Below the pieces are notes generated by a model. It ran no database searches. It was given only the letters and a program-made list of their open reading frames with translations, and was not told where the DNA came from. Shown piece after piece: positions 16,692 to 24,337 of a stretch of DNA of 64,000 nucleotides. Every line of letters starts with the position of its first letter. Positions within the stretch are counted from its first letter, which is position 1. A program made the translations under genes and the position numbers. The DNA is from Paenibacillus tarimensis (GTDB taxonomy: Bacteria > Bacillota > Bacilli > Paenibacillales > Paenibacillaceae), in assembly GCF_021532315.1 (NCBI RefSeq), contig NZ_JAKGAO010000014.1, positions 124,001 through 188,000 of the forward strand. Direction: 5' to 3'.

Positions 16692-18959
16692 GTGAAGACA
16701 CTGCTTATCGACAACTATGATTCCTATACATTTAACCTGTATCAGATGATTGCGGCTATTAACGGCAGGGAGCCGGCCGTCGTCCGCAACGACTCGGTCA
16801 GCTGGGAGCAGCTGCGCGAGTATGACTTTGATAATATCGTCATCTCACCAGGGCCGGGAAGACCGGAACGGGAGGAGGATTTTGGCATATGCAGGCAGGC
16901 GATCCTGGAGGCGGAGGTCCCGGTGCTGGGCGTGTGCCTTGGGCATCAGGGCATTGGCAGCTTGTATGGCGCGCAGGTTAGACAGGCGCCGGAAATTATG
17001 CACGGCCGCCTGAGTGAGCTTGTGCACAGCGACGAAGCGTTATTCAGCGGTATTCCGCAGCATGCCCGGGTTGTCCGTTACCACTCCCTGGTGGTGGAAG
17101 ACCTGCCGGAGGAGCTGGTGGGAATCGCCTGGACGGCAGACGGGGTACTGATGGGGCTGCGCCATCGCAGCCGTCCGCTGTGGGGCGTTCAGTATCATCC
17201 GGAATCGATATGCACGCAGTTTGGCGAGCAGGTTCTGCGAAATTTCGGCCAGCTGACGCTTGCGCACCAGGCAGAATACGGCCGGAATAAGCAGGGCAGG
17301 AAGCCGCTTGAGCAGCTGAGTCGGCTATACTCTCCGCTTCCAGGAGGCAAGGAACAGCTGTCCTGGTCTTGGGCGGGAGTGCCTGGTCCCGACGAGCCTC
17401 AGGGCCAAGTCCAGGCTAAGGCGGATGCAGCTGGATCTCTGATGGCTGGAACGGCAAGGACATACGAAGTATTGTTCCGCAGACTAACGGAATATCCAGA
17501 CGCCGAACGGCTGTACCGTCACTTAACGAGCGGAACAGACTCTTCCTTCTGGCTTGACAGCAGCCGGACGGGCGAGGGAATGGGGCGGTTCTCCTATATC
17601 AGCGCAGCAGGAGGCCCGTTGAGCCGGACCGTGAGCTACAGTATGGCTGAACAGCTGGTACAGGAGCGGCGGGGGGATGCAGTTGTTACTCACCGTGAAA
17701 GCATCTATGACTATTTGGAGCGTGAGCTGGCAGAGAACTCCTGTGGAGCGGAGCTGCCCTTTGATTTTGTAGGGGGCTTTGCAGGCTGCTTCGGTTATGA
17801 GCTAAAGGCCGAGAGCGGCGGTGACGCGGCTTATACATCTCCGCTTCCCGACGCGCTGCTCCTGTTCGCCGACCGGCTTTGCGTTATTGACCATGAAGAG
17901 CAGCTGCTGTACCTGGTTGCCTTAACGGACAGCGGCGAAGTAAGGGAACTGGCGGAAGGGTGGCTGCAGGAGACAGCCCGTGATGTGGCCCGGCTGGCTG
18001 CAGCGGAGGCATGTGATGCTGCACAGGGGGGCAGCAGCTATCCGGCAGATCGTGGCCGTACAGATGATAACCAGCCGGACGAGCCCATCCTGTTCCATCT
18101 TAATCGCTCCTACGAGCAGTATATAGCCGATATTGCGCAGGCCAAGCAGTTTCTGTGTGAAGGGGAGACTTATGAGATCAACCTGACCAATGAGCTGCGC
18201 ACGGAGGCCGTAAGCGATTCGCTGGCATTATATAGCACGCTGCGCCGCATTAATCCGGCTCCTTATTCAGCGTATATGCGGTTTGGCGGCATCCATGTGG
18301 TCTGCTCGTCTCCCGAGCGATTCCTGACAATTGACCAGCAGGGCCGTGTGGAAGCGAAGCCGATTAAGGGAACCAGCCGCAGGGGGGCAACGGAGGCTGA
18401 GGATGCAGAACTGCGGGAGCAGCTGCGGGGCGATGAGAAAACCCGTGCGGAAAATCTAATGATTGTCGACCTGCTGCGCAATGACCTTGGCCTTGTCTGC
18501 GAAGTGGGCAGCGTACATGTTCCGAAACTGATGGATGTGGAAAGCTACGAAACGGTGCATCAGCTTGTGTCCACGGTCAGAGGACAGCTGCGGCCGGATG
18601 TGTCGGCTGTCGGATGCATCCGCGCTGCTTTTCCGGGAGGATCAATGACCGGTGCGCCCAAGCTGCGGACCATGTCGCTGATCGACCGGCTGGAGCAGCG
18701 TCCGAGGGGTCTGTATTCAGGGGCAATTGGCTTCCTTGGCGTCAATGGCTCTGCCGATCTGAATATCGTCATCCGTACGATTATCTGCACGGAGCAGTCA
18801 GCGACAATAGGAGTGGGCGGAGCTATTGTGATGCAGTCTGATCCTGAGCAGGAATATGAGGAGATAATGTTGAAGGCGAAGGCGCTGATTCAAGCGGTCG
18901 TAACCGCGAAATACGGCAGGTTCGGGCACGAGCTGTATGCAATTGAGGGCGGCCGGTGA
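16692..18959 (+). CDS. pabAB: Fused aminodeoxychorismate synthase PabA-PabB
   Basis: A 755-residue bifunctional enzyme of folate (PABA) synthesis that converts chorismate plus glutamine to 4-amino-4-deoxychorismate. Residues ~1-190 are the glutaminase (DNYDSYTFNLYQ, LGVCLGHQG, QYHPES). Residues ~400-740 are PabB-like, with KPIKGTSRR and the diagnostic lysine K559. That lysine separates it from the anthranilate synthase at 13395-15572. GTG start with a weak site. PabC lyase is not encoded nearby. The domain order is the reverse of the TrpE-TrpG fusion upstream. Confidence 0.93.
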   Translation: MKTLLIDNYDSYTFNLYQMIAAINGREPAVVRNDSVSWEQLREYDFDNIVISPGPGRPEREEDFGICRQAILEAEVPVLGVCLGHQGIGSLYGAQVRQAPEIMHGRLSELVHSDEALFSGIPQHARVVRYHSLVVEDLPEELVGIAWTADGVLMGLRHRSRPLWGVQYHPESICTQFGEQVLRNFGQLTLAHQAEYGRNKQGRKPLEQLSRLYSPLPGGKEQLSWSWAGVPGPDEPQGQVQAKADAAGSLMAGTARTYEVLFRRLTEYPDAERLYRHLTSGTDSSFWLDSSRTGEGMGRFSYISAAGGPLSRTVSYSMAEQLVQERRGDAVVTHRESIYDYLERELAENSCGAELPFDFVGGFAGCFGYELKAESGGDAAYTSPLPDALLLFADRLCVIDHEEQLLYLVALTDSGEVRELAEGWLQETARDVARLAAAEACDAAQGGSSYPADRGRTDDNQPDEPILFHLNRSYEQYIADIAQAKQFLCEGETYEINLTNELRTEAVSDSLALYSTLRRINPAPYSAYMRFGGIHVVCSSPERFLTIDQQGRVEAKPIKGTSRRGATEAEDAELREQLRGDEKTRAENLMIVDLLRNDLGLVCEVGSVHVPKLMDVESYETVHQLVSTVRGQLRPDVSAVGCIRAAFPGGSMTGAPKLRTMSLIDRLEQRPRGLYSGAIGFLGVNGSADLNIVIRTIICTEQSATIGVGGAIVMQSDPEQEYEEIMLKAKALIQAVVTAKYGRFGHELYAIEGGR

Positions 18960-19011
18960 GCCCGGGAGTGAGTGATCATTCTTGCCTCTGGATGTATGGG
19001 GAAAATGAAGT

Positions 19012-19048
19012 AAGCAATCATGCAGGCAGTGTGATTGCTTTGCTTATT
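19012..19048 (+). terminator. Terminator after pabAB
   Basis: Stem AAGCAATCA / TGATTGCTT with an 11-base loop, then a T-rich tail. Confidence 0.65.
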
Positions 19049-19099
19049 TTTACCGGCGGAATCGAGAACGCTGCTTGCTTTCCTCCTGTATTAAAGTTA

Positions 19100-19122
19100 T
19101 TATAGACCCATTAAGTCTCTAA
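19100..19122. promoter_or_regulatory. Dyad before the Rrf2 gene
   Basis: TTATAGAC / GTCTCTAA (7 of 8 paired) separated by 7 bp, 13 bp before the ATG. Probably the autoregulatory operator. The half-site TTATAGA recurs before the downstream flavoprotein gene. Confidence 0.55.
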
Positions 19123-19135
19123 TTAAGGTGATTAC

Positions 19136-19525
19136 ATGAAATATTCACAAGCAACCGACTATGCGCTTCATGCGATGCTCCATCTGGTGTCGGAAGCACC
19201 GGATAAGCCTGTGAGCGTGCATTTGCTGGCAGAGAAGCTCGGTGTCTCTCCTACCTACCTGTCCAAGATGCTGACCAAGCTGGTCAAGGCGGGGCTCATT
19301 CAATCCGTTCCCGGAGCTAATGGCGGGTATCGTCTCAGGCGCAGTCAGGAGGACATCTCTTTCCTGGATATTATCCATGCGATTGAAGGCACGGCCTCTG
19401 TCTTCGAATGCAGTCTTAATCATAGCAGCGAGTGCCAAATTCAGCAGGTCGTAATGGATGCAGAGCGTCAAATGGAGGAGTACCTTAGAAGCAGGAAAAT
19501 CTCCGACCTTGCCAGGCCGTCATAA
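19136..19525 (+). CDS. Rrf2-family transcriptional regulator
   Basis: A 129-residue winged-helix regulator (KYSQATDYALHAMLHL start, HTH at VSVHLLAEKLGVSPTYLSKMLTKL). Iron-sulfur Rrf2 proteins (IscR, NsrR) use three cysteines in the effector loop; only two are present here (FECSLNHSSEC), so redox sensing by cysteine or a non-cluster role is more likely. It lies 104 bp upstream of a thioredoxin-reductase-like gene. Matching dyads stand before both genes, so it probably controls itself and that flavoprotein. Confidence 0.88.
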   Translation: MKYSQATDYALHAMLHLVSEAPDKPVSVHLLAEKLGVSPTYLSKMLTKLVKAGLIQSVPGANGGYRLRRSQEDISFLDIIHAIEGTASVFECSLNHSSECQIQQVVMDAERQMEEYLRSRKISDLARPS

Positions 19526-19561
19526 GCAAGCGATGAACGGCCGTTTCTTCACACCAATTAT

Positions 19562-19585
19562 AGATATAATGAATCTGTTATATCT
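19562..19585. promoter_or_regulatory. Dyad before the flavoprotein gene
   Basis: Perfect inverted repeat AGATATAA / TTATATCT with an 8-bp spacer, 44 bp before the ATG. Likely operator for the adjacent Rrf2 protein. Confidence 0.6.
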
Positions 19586-19628
19586 TTAATACTATAGATC
19601 CGCTCTGGCGGAAGGAGGATGAAGCATC

Positions 19629-20543
19629 ATGGCGGGACAGTATGATTGCGTCATAATAGGCGGCGGACCGGCAGGATTAAACGCAGCACTCGTGCTGGGA
19701 AGGGCGAGAAGGAGCGTGTTGCTGCTTGACAGCAACCAGCCGCGCAACGCGGTTACCCATGCTTCGCATGGATTCCTAACCCGGGACGGCATTACGCCAG
19801 CAGAATTTCGCCGGGTCGCATATGAGGAGATCCTGCGTTACCCTTCGGTACAGCACGAAACACTTAAGGTGACGGGCATTCGCAAGATCCCCGGCGGTTT
19901 CGAAGTCACAACGGACAGTGATCGGCGTGAACCGGTCCAATCCCGCAAGCTGCTGCTCGCAACCGGTCTGAAGGAGATTTACCCGGATATTCCGGGGCTG
20001 AAGGAGCTGTACGGCAGAAGCCTGTTTCACTGTCCATACTGTGACGGATGGGAGCTGCGGGACGAGCCTCTGATTGTGGTGGGGAATAATCAGAGAATAT
20101 TCCATCTGGCCAAGCTGCTATATGGCTGGAGCCATGATCTTATCGTCTGCACGAATGGACAGCGCGTCCTGTCGGATGAACAGAAGCTGGTCTTGTCTTC
20201 CCGTAATATTCAGGTAACGGAGCAGGCGGTGGCAGCATTCCATGGCCAGGAAGGCAAGCTTCGGGAGGTCGAATTCTCAGATGGTTCACGGGTCAGCAGG
20301 TCAGGCGGATTCATTATCCCGCAGTGGGTTCCGCATGCCGCGTTCCATGAGGCGCTTGGTTATGAAGTAACTGAGGATGGCGGAGTCTGGACGGATGCAG
20401 CCGGCAAGAGCTCTGTACCCGGTCTGTACGCAGCGGGCGAGGCGGCTTCCGGTACGCCGTCCCAATTGATTTTGGCCGCAGGGGCGGGCAGTATAGCGGC
20501 AGTCAGTATGAACACGGAATTTACGGAAGAGGCGTTTAGCTGA
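19629..20543 (+). CDS. Thioredoxin-reductase-like FAD/NAD(P)H oxidoreductase
   Basis: A 304-residue flavoprotein. GGGPAGLNAALVLGRARRSVLLLD binds FAD at the N-terminus, and the CPYCDGW motif gives the CxxC redox pair of thioredoxin reductase-type enzymes. GLYAAGEAAS is the second FAD contact. The thioredoxin reductase central NADPH motif GGGDSA is not conserved (VVGNNQ instead), so the physiological partner may not be thioredoxin. Strong GGAGGATG ribosome site. It follows the Rrf2 gene behind a dyad. Confidence 0.85.
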   Translation: MAGQYDCVIIGGGPAGLNAALVLGRARRSVLLLDSNQPRNAVTHASHGFLTRDGITPAEFRRVAYEEILRYPSVQHETLKVTGIRKIPGGFEVTTDSDRREPVQSRKLLLATGLKEIYPDIPGLKELYGRSLFHCPYCDGWELRDEPLIVVGNNQRIFHLAKLLYGWSHDLIVCTNGQRVLSDEQKLVLSSRNIQVTEQAVAAFHGQEGKLREVEFSDGSRVSRSGGFIIPQWVPHAAFHEALGYEVTEDGGVWTDAAGKSSVPGLYAAGEAASGTPSQLILAAGAGSIAAVSMNTEFTEEAFS

Positions 20544-20586
20544 GAGGTTCTTTGCTTATTAGGTAAACGAACGAATGGAGAGGCTG

Positions 20587-21081
20587 CTACAGCAGCTTCT
20601 CCATAATCATGACATCAATATACCGGCCATCCAAGCGCCCCTGCTTCTCGAACACGCCGACCTCGCGGTATCCGTTCTTGCGGTACAGCGCTTGGCCGCC
20701 AGCGTTGAAGGGGAAGGTGAACAGAACGATCTTGTAGAAGCTGTTCTTCCTAGCGCTCTCCTCAAGCGCAGGCAGCAGCAGACTGCCGATTCCTTTGCCG
20801 CGGTAGGCACGGTCTACATAGATAGACAGATCGGCCACACCGTCATAGGCGCAGCGGTGCGAGTAGCGGTTGAGCGCCGCCCACCCTGCGATTTCTCCTT
20901 GATCTTCTGCAACTAAAGCTGTGTAACGCCCTTGATGCTCCAGAAGCCAGTTACCGATGTATGCCTGATCCTTCTTCTCTGTCTCCAGTGTAGCAATCCG
21001 GTCTTCAATCCCCTGATTATAAATGTCCAATATTCGCCCCAAATCCTGCTCGTGAGCCTGTCTGACGGTCTGCAGCATCAT
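20587..21081 (-). CDS. arsN1: ArsN1-type (arsinothricin/phosphinothricin) N-acetyltransferase
   Basis: A 164-residue GNAT enzyme. The N-terminal signature IYNQGIEDRIATLET, the acetyl-CoA loop YRGKGIG, the substrate-side strand ADLSIYVD and the C-terminal GYREVGVFEKQGRLDGRYIDV match the ArsN1/phosphinothricin acetyltransferase group as I know it, closest to ArsN1 family A. Such enzymes acetylate the amino group of arsinothricin or phosphinothricin and give resistance. It is divergent from, and 420 bp away from, the organoarsenical cluster that starts at 21502, so self-protection of the producer is the natural reading. Exact substrate not provable from sequence. Confidence 0.82.
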   Translation of the reverse strand: MMLQTVRQAHEQDLGRILDIYNQGIEDRIATLETEKKDQAYIGNWLLEHQGRYTALVAEDQGEIAGWAALNRYSHRCAYDGVADLSIYVDRAYRGKGIGSLLLPALEESARKNSFYKIVLFTFPFNAGGQALYRKNGYREVGVFEKQGRLDGRYIDVMIMEKLL

Positions 21082-21120
21082 TCCAATTCCCCCAATAAAG
21101 TCCAGTCAATTGATTCTCAC

Positions 21121-21149
21121 ATTCTAGCACAACGTTTGAACTCCCTCAA
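21121..21149 (-). promoter_or_regulatory. Candidate promoter of the ArsN1-type gene
   Basis: On the minus strand TTGAGG (21149-21144) and TAGAAT (21126-21121), 17-bp spacer, 40 bp before the start codon. Confidence 0.6.
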
Positions 21150-21206
21150 TGGCGCCCAACCTCCAGGCGATTGATTTAATCCTTGGTCCTAGCTTAAATA
21201 ATTTAG

Positions 21207-21235
21207 TTGATTTTTGCAAATAAAATAATTATACT
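21207..21235 (+). promoter_or_regulatory. Candidate promoter of the organoarsenical operon
   Basis: TTGATT (21207-21212) and TATACT (21230-21235) with an exact 17-bp spacer, pointing to the cluster. Confidence 0.6.
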
Positions 21236-21501
21236 GGAGGAAATTTATAGGAACCCCTCAAGCAGCTAGCAGACATGATATGTACTGTTGATTTGTAGAA
21301 TCTGCATTATATCACACGTTTCTACATGATTTTCCTCAGACTATCTTCAGACAAAATCACAACCTTACACCTTATGATATATTTGCAATTATCAACCTTT
21401 ATTGAGCGGTATCATACTGTGTCCAGCTTTGCGTTTACAGCGGGTGCAGGTTGATATATAGCATGTAGTATTTACTCATATTCAGGAGGTGGAGAAGAGG
21501 A

Positions 21502-21804
21502 ATGATTCAACTACTGCCTGATCTGGAAAGGAAGTTTGAAGCTTTCGCAGAGGAGGCTTTCCAGGCTAAGCACTTATCGGACAGGGACAAGGCGCTTGTA
21601 GCTTTAACTGTATCCATGCTTACAGCCGGTGATGAGGCGCTGCGGAGGGCGGTGGTTACGGCCAAGCAGTCGATGATTACCAATGAGGAGATCGGACAGG
21701 TGGCAGGTATAGTAGCCGTAGCTCAGACAGCGCGTCTGACGGGCCGTGAAGCAGCCGGAAGCCGTGGCGTGGAACCGGCTGCGCAGCCGGAATGCTGCCG
21801 GTAG
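21502..21804 (+). CDS. Small CMD/AhpD-fold protein with vicinal-cysteine tail
   Basis: A 100-residue protein with the helical pattern of carboxymuconolactone decarboxylase-like proteins ([42 protein letters not shown], annotated by eye). The usual CxxCxxxH redox site is missing: the spot reads DEALRRAV. A new cysteine pair sits at the end (PECCR, C98-C99). I infer a binding or carrier role for a soft metal(loid) such as As(III) rather than peroxidase chemistry. It is the first gene of the cluster, with AGGAGGTGG as ribosome site. The fold call is moderate. Confidence 0.65.
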   Translation: MIQLLPDLERKFEAFAEEAFQAKHLSDRDKALVALTVSMLTAGDEALRRAVVTAKQSMITNEEIGQVAGIVAVAQTARLTGREAAGSRGVEPAAQPECCR

Positions 21805-21815
21805 GAGGGATGCAG

Positions 21816-23114
21816 ATGAATAAAGGCGAGTGGGCTGTGGTAGTCGGCAGACGGGATCAGGTCGAGGAGATCGATTTTATCCAAAAGCTTGGTTACAAGG
21901 TGGTGCTTCTTAATTCTGTCATCTCGATGGAGGACGCCTTGAATGCCGATCTGCCTGTAGAGGTGGATCTGAACGATGAAACGGAAGTATTGCGCAAGGT
22001 GTCCGGGCTTGCAGAACGCTGCCGGATTGGAGCTGTCTACACCTGCAATGAGTACCGCTTGATTCTGGGGGCTAAGATAGCGGAAGCGCTGAACCTGCCT
22101 CATGCCCTGAGTGTGGAAGCGGCCCGTAACTGCAGGAGCAAGGCGAGGACAAGGGCTCTGCTAAGAGAGCATAATGTGAACCCGGTAGCCTTCAAGCTGG
22201 TTCGCTCTCCCGCCGAAGCGCTGCAGGCGCTTGGCGGTAGCGAGATAAGCCTCCCGGTAATTGTGAAGCCATCCAACGACGCGGGCAGCCATATGGTAAG
22301 AAGATGCGAATCACTTGAGGAAGTATGGGAGGCAGTTGAAGCGATTCAAAGCTCAGGCAAGAACTGGGTCGGACAGCCTCTTGAGGCGGATATCCTGATC
22401 GAGGAATTCATAGAAGGACCGGAATTCAGTGTGGAATGCTGCACGGTGAATGGCATCACGAGGGTTATCGCCGTGACGGCAAAGGAAACGGCAGGCATGA
22501 TCGAGACGGGGCATCTGGTGCCGGCGCCGCTGGCGGAAGAGGACCGGCAGGCCATTGAAGCATTAGTCACTGAGGCATTAAAGGTGCTTGGTGTGGATTA
22601 CATTGTATCTCACACCGAAGTCAAGCTGTCAGCTGGCGGGCCTAAGATCATTGAGGTGAATGCCCGGATGGGAGGGGATCAGATCCATCGTCTGGTTGAG
22701 GCCGTGACGGGCTATGATTTGCGCAAGCTGGCCTTTCACATTGCCGCTGGAGGCACGCTCGAGGATGCGCCCCGTGATCTTCCGGCCGCAGACTCAGCCC
22801 AAATCGCCTTCCTTCTGGCCGGGCAGAGCGGTATCGTTCGTCTTCGCAGTGAGGCGGTCAGCGGCATGGAAGGGGTGCAGGAGCTGAAGCTGCTGGTGGA
22901 GGACGGTCAGCATGTGAAAGCATCGCACAGTAATTACAACCGTCTCGGGTATGTGATTGCCCACGGCAGGGAGGGCAAGCATGCATCCGACCGTGTGAGG
23001 GCGGCAATCAACGCGCTGCAGCTGACCGTTGTTGCAGAACAGCCGCCGGGCGGCGGACAAGCGGGGCTTAGCGGGCAGCAGCCGGCTGTATCCTGCTGCA
23101 AGCCGGGGGCGTGA
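21816..23114 (+). CDS. ATP-grasp carboxylate-amine ligase
   Basis: A 432-residue ligase of the ATP-grasp superfamily, closest in layout to L-amino acid ligases (BacD type). Visible parts: the lid/ATP strand LPVIVKPSNDAGSHMV, the hinge ILIEEFIEGPEFSVECC and the Mg site KIIEVNARMGGDQI. Such enzymes join an acyl phosphate to an amine, often forming dipeptides. Two cysteine pairs occur: VECC inside the grasp domain and SCCKPGA at the tail (C427-C428). In this cluster it may couple an amino acid to the arsenical product. ATG 21816 has GGAGGG 6-8 bp upstream; the longer frame from 21792 overlaps the previous gene. Confidence 0.82.
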   Translation: MNKGEWAVVVGRRDQVEEIDFIQKLGYKVVLLNSVISMEDALNADLPVEVDLNDETEVLRKVSGLAERCRIGAVYTCNEYRLILGAKIAEALNLPHALSVEAARNCRSKARTRALLREHNVNPVAFKLVRSPAEALQALGGSEISLPVIVKPSNDAGSHMVRRCESLEEVWEAVEAIQSSGKNWVGQPLEADILIEEFIEGPEFSVECCTVNGITRVIAVTAKETAGMIETGHLVPAPLAEEDRQAIEALVTEALKVLGVDYIVSHTEVKLSAGGPKIIEVNARMGGDQIHRLVEAVTGYDLRKLAFHIAAGGTLEDAPRDLPAADSAQIAFLLAGQSGIVRLRSEAVSGMEGVQELKLLVEDGQHVKASHSNYNRLGYVIAHGREGKHASDRVRAAINALQLTVVAEQPPGGGQAGLSGQQPAVSCCKPGA

Positions 23115-24337
23115 TGAAGCGGCAGATTATTCTGCTCTGTCTGTCCGTATTTATTCTTGTGGCAGGCACGGGGATTGTCGCGCCGCTGCTCGCTCCTTAT
23201 GCGAAGGACTTGGGGGCAACCGGCCTGTGGGTCGGCATGCTCTATAGCGGCTTCTATGTCGTCCGTCTTCTGATCGGTACGCCAATCGGCAGATTGGCTG
23301 ACGCCAAGGGTCCCAAAGCGATACTAACCTACAGTCTGATTCTGTATCCGTTCATCGCTTTGAGCTACGGTCTGGCGGGAAGTATTGCCGGCTTGCTCGG
23401 AGCCCGTCTCCTGCACGGCGTGGCTTCCGCGATGATGCTTCCGATGGCGATGGCCTATATGGGGGAAATCAGTGCCGCAGGCAAGGAAGGCAAGTATATG
23501 GGCTTGTACAACACGTCCATCTTTGTTGCAAACGGAGTGGGGCCGCTCCTAGGTGGTACCATCGCAGAGCACTACGGAATGCAGACGGCTTTCTTCTCCC
23601 TGCTGGGGTTAGCTTTGGCAGCATTGGTGATCGTCGCCTTCCTGCCGTCCTCGCGCGCGAATGAGCACCCGGAAGCGCAGCAGCAGGAGGCCGAACAGGA
23701 GGAGCAGGTTCCGGCGGCCCGCCGGCCGGTATCACCCTGGCGTCATCCAGGCGTTCTGGCGCTCGCTTCGATTAACGTGGTCGTAGCCGTACTGTCGATG
23801 TTCATGGTGTCCTTCTTCACCCTGTATGCGGCCAGCCGCGGCTTGAGCATTGCCGCGATCGGGTTCCTCATCGCCCTTAACAATATCATCATAGGGGCTA
23901 CCCAGGTGCCGCTTGGATGGGTGGTGGACCGGTATGACAAGGTCAGGCTGGTTGTCATGTCCTCGGTTCTGACGATTATCCTGCTGATTATGTTTCCGTC
24001 GGCCTACGCGCTGTGGAGCATTTCCCTGCTGATGGTGGGCACAGGCCTGGCCTCGGCGGTAACACTGGCTGCGTCATCTGCAATGGCAGCGGTTCTCGGC
24101 CGGCAGGCGGGCATGGGATCGACGATGGGCTTTCTGGGATCGGCGTCAAGTCTTGGGATGGTTATAGGCCCGCTTGCTTCAGGGTTTCTGATGGACAGCT
24201 TTCACATTGACACCACCTTTTATTTCTCGGGATTAATGTGGGCAGTAGGAACAGCGGTGTTCTGTCTCTGCTGGGCCGCTCACAGCCGTTCCGCCAAAAT
24301 CAAGGCCATTACGAAAGGGGAAATGACAAATGTCTAA
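23114..24337 (+). CDS. MFS efflux transporter
   Basis: A 407-residue, 12-helix major facilitator of the drug:H+ antiporter type. The motif-A-like loop GRLADAKGPKAILTYS lies between helices 2 and 3, and a charged cytoplasmic loop at ~195-215 (EAQQQEAEQEEQ) separates the halves. Its TGATG start overlaps the ligase stop and its end overlaps the methyltransferase start by 8 bp, so it is tightly embedded in the cluster. The probable role is export of the organoarsenical product, the position filled by the transporter ArsQ in the described arsQML clusters. I cannot tell whether it is homologous to ArsQ. Confidence 0.85.
   Translation: MKRQIILLCLSVFILVAGTGIVAPLLAPYAKDLGATGLWVGMLYSGFYVVRLLIGTPIGRLADAKGPKAILTYSLILYPFIALSYGLAGSIAGLLGARLLHGVASAMMLPMAMAYMGEISAAGKEGKYMGLYNTSIFVANGVGPLLGGTIAEHYGMQTAFFSLLGLALAALVIVAFLPSSRANEHPEAQQQEAEQEEQVPAARRPVSPWRHPGVLALASINVVVAVLSMFMVSFFTLYAASRGLSIAAIGFLIALNNIIIGATQVPLGWVVDRYDKVRLVVMSSVLTIILLIMFPSAYALWSISLLMVGTGLASAVTLAASSAMAAVLGRQAGMGSTMGFLGSASSLGMVIGPLASGFLMDSFHIDTTFYFSGLMWAVGTAVFCLCWAAHSRSAKIKAITKGEMTNV

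Larger units (their letters stand above)
21082..21501. other. Divergent control region of the organoarsenical locus
   Basis: An AT-rich 420-bp region with no gene. It carries a minus-strand promoter for the acetyltransferase, a strong plus-strand promoter at 21207-21235, and a weaker one (TTTACA 21434-21439, TATAGC 21457-21462, 17 bp apart) close to the first cluster gene. The plus-strand leader would be about 260 nt. I found no ArsR-type dyad. Confidence 0.6.
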
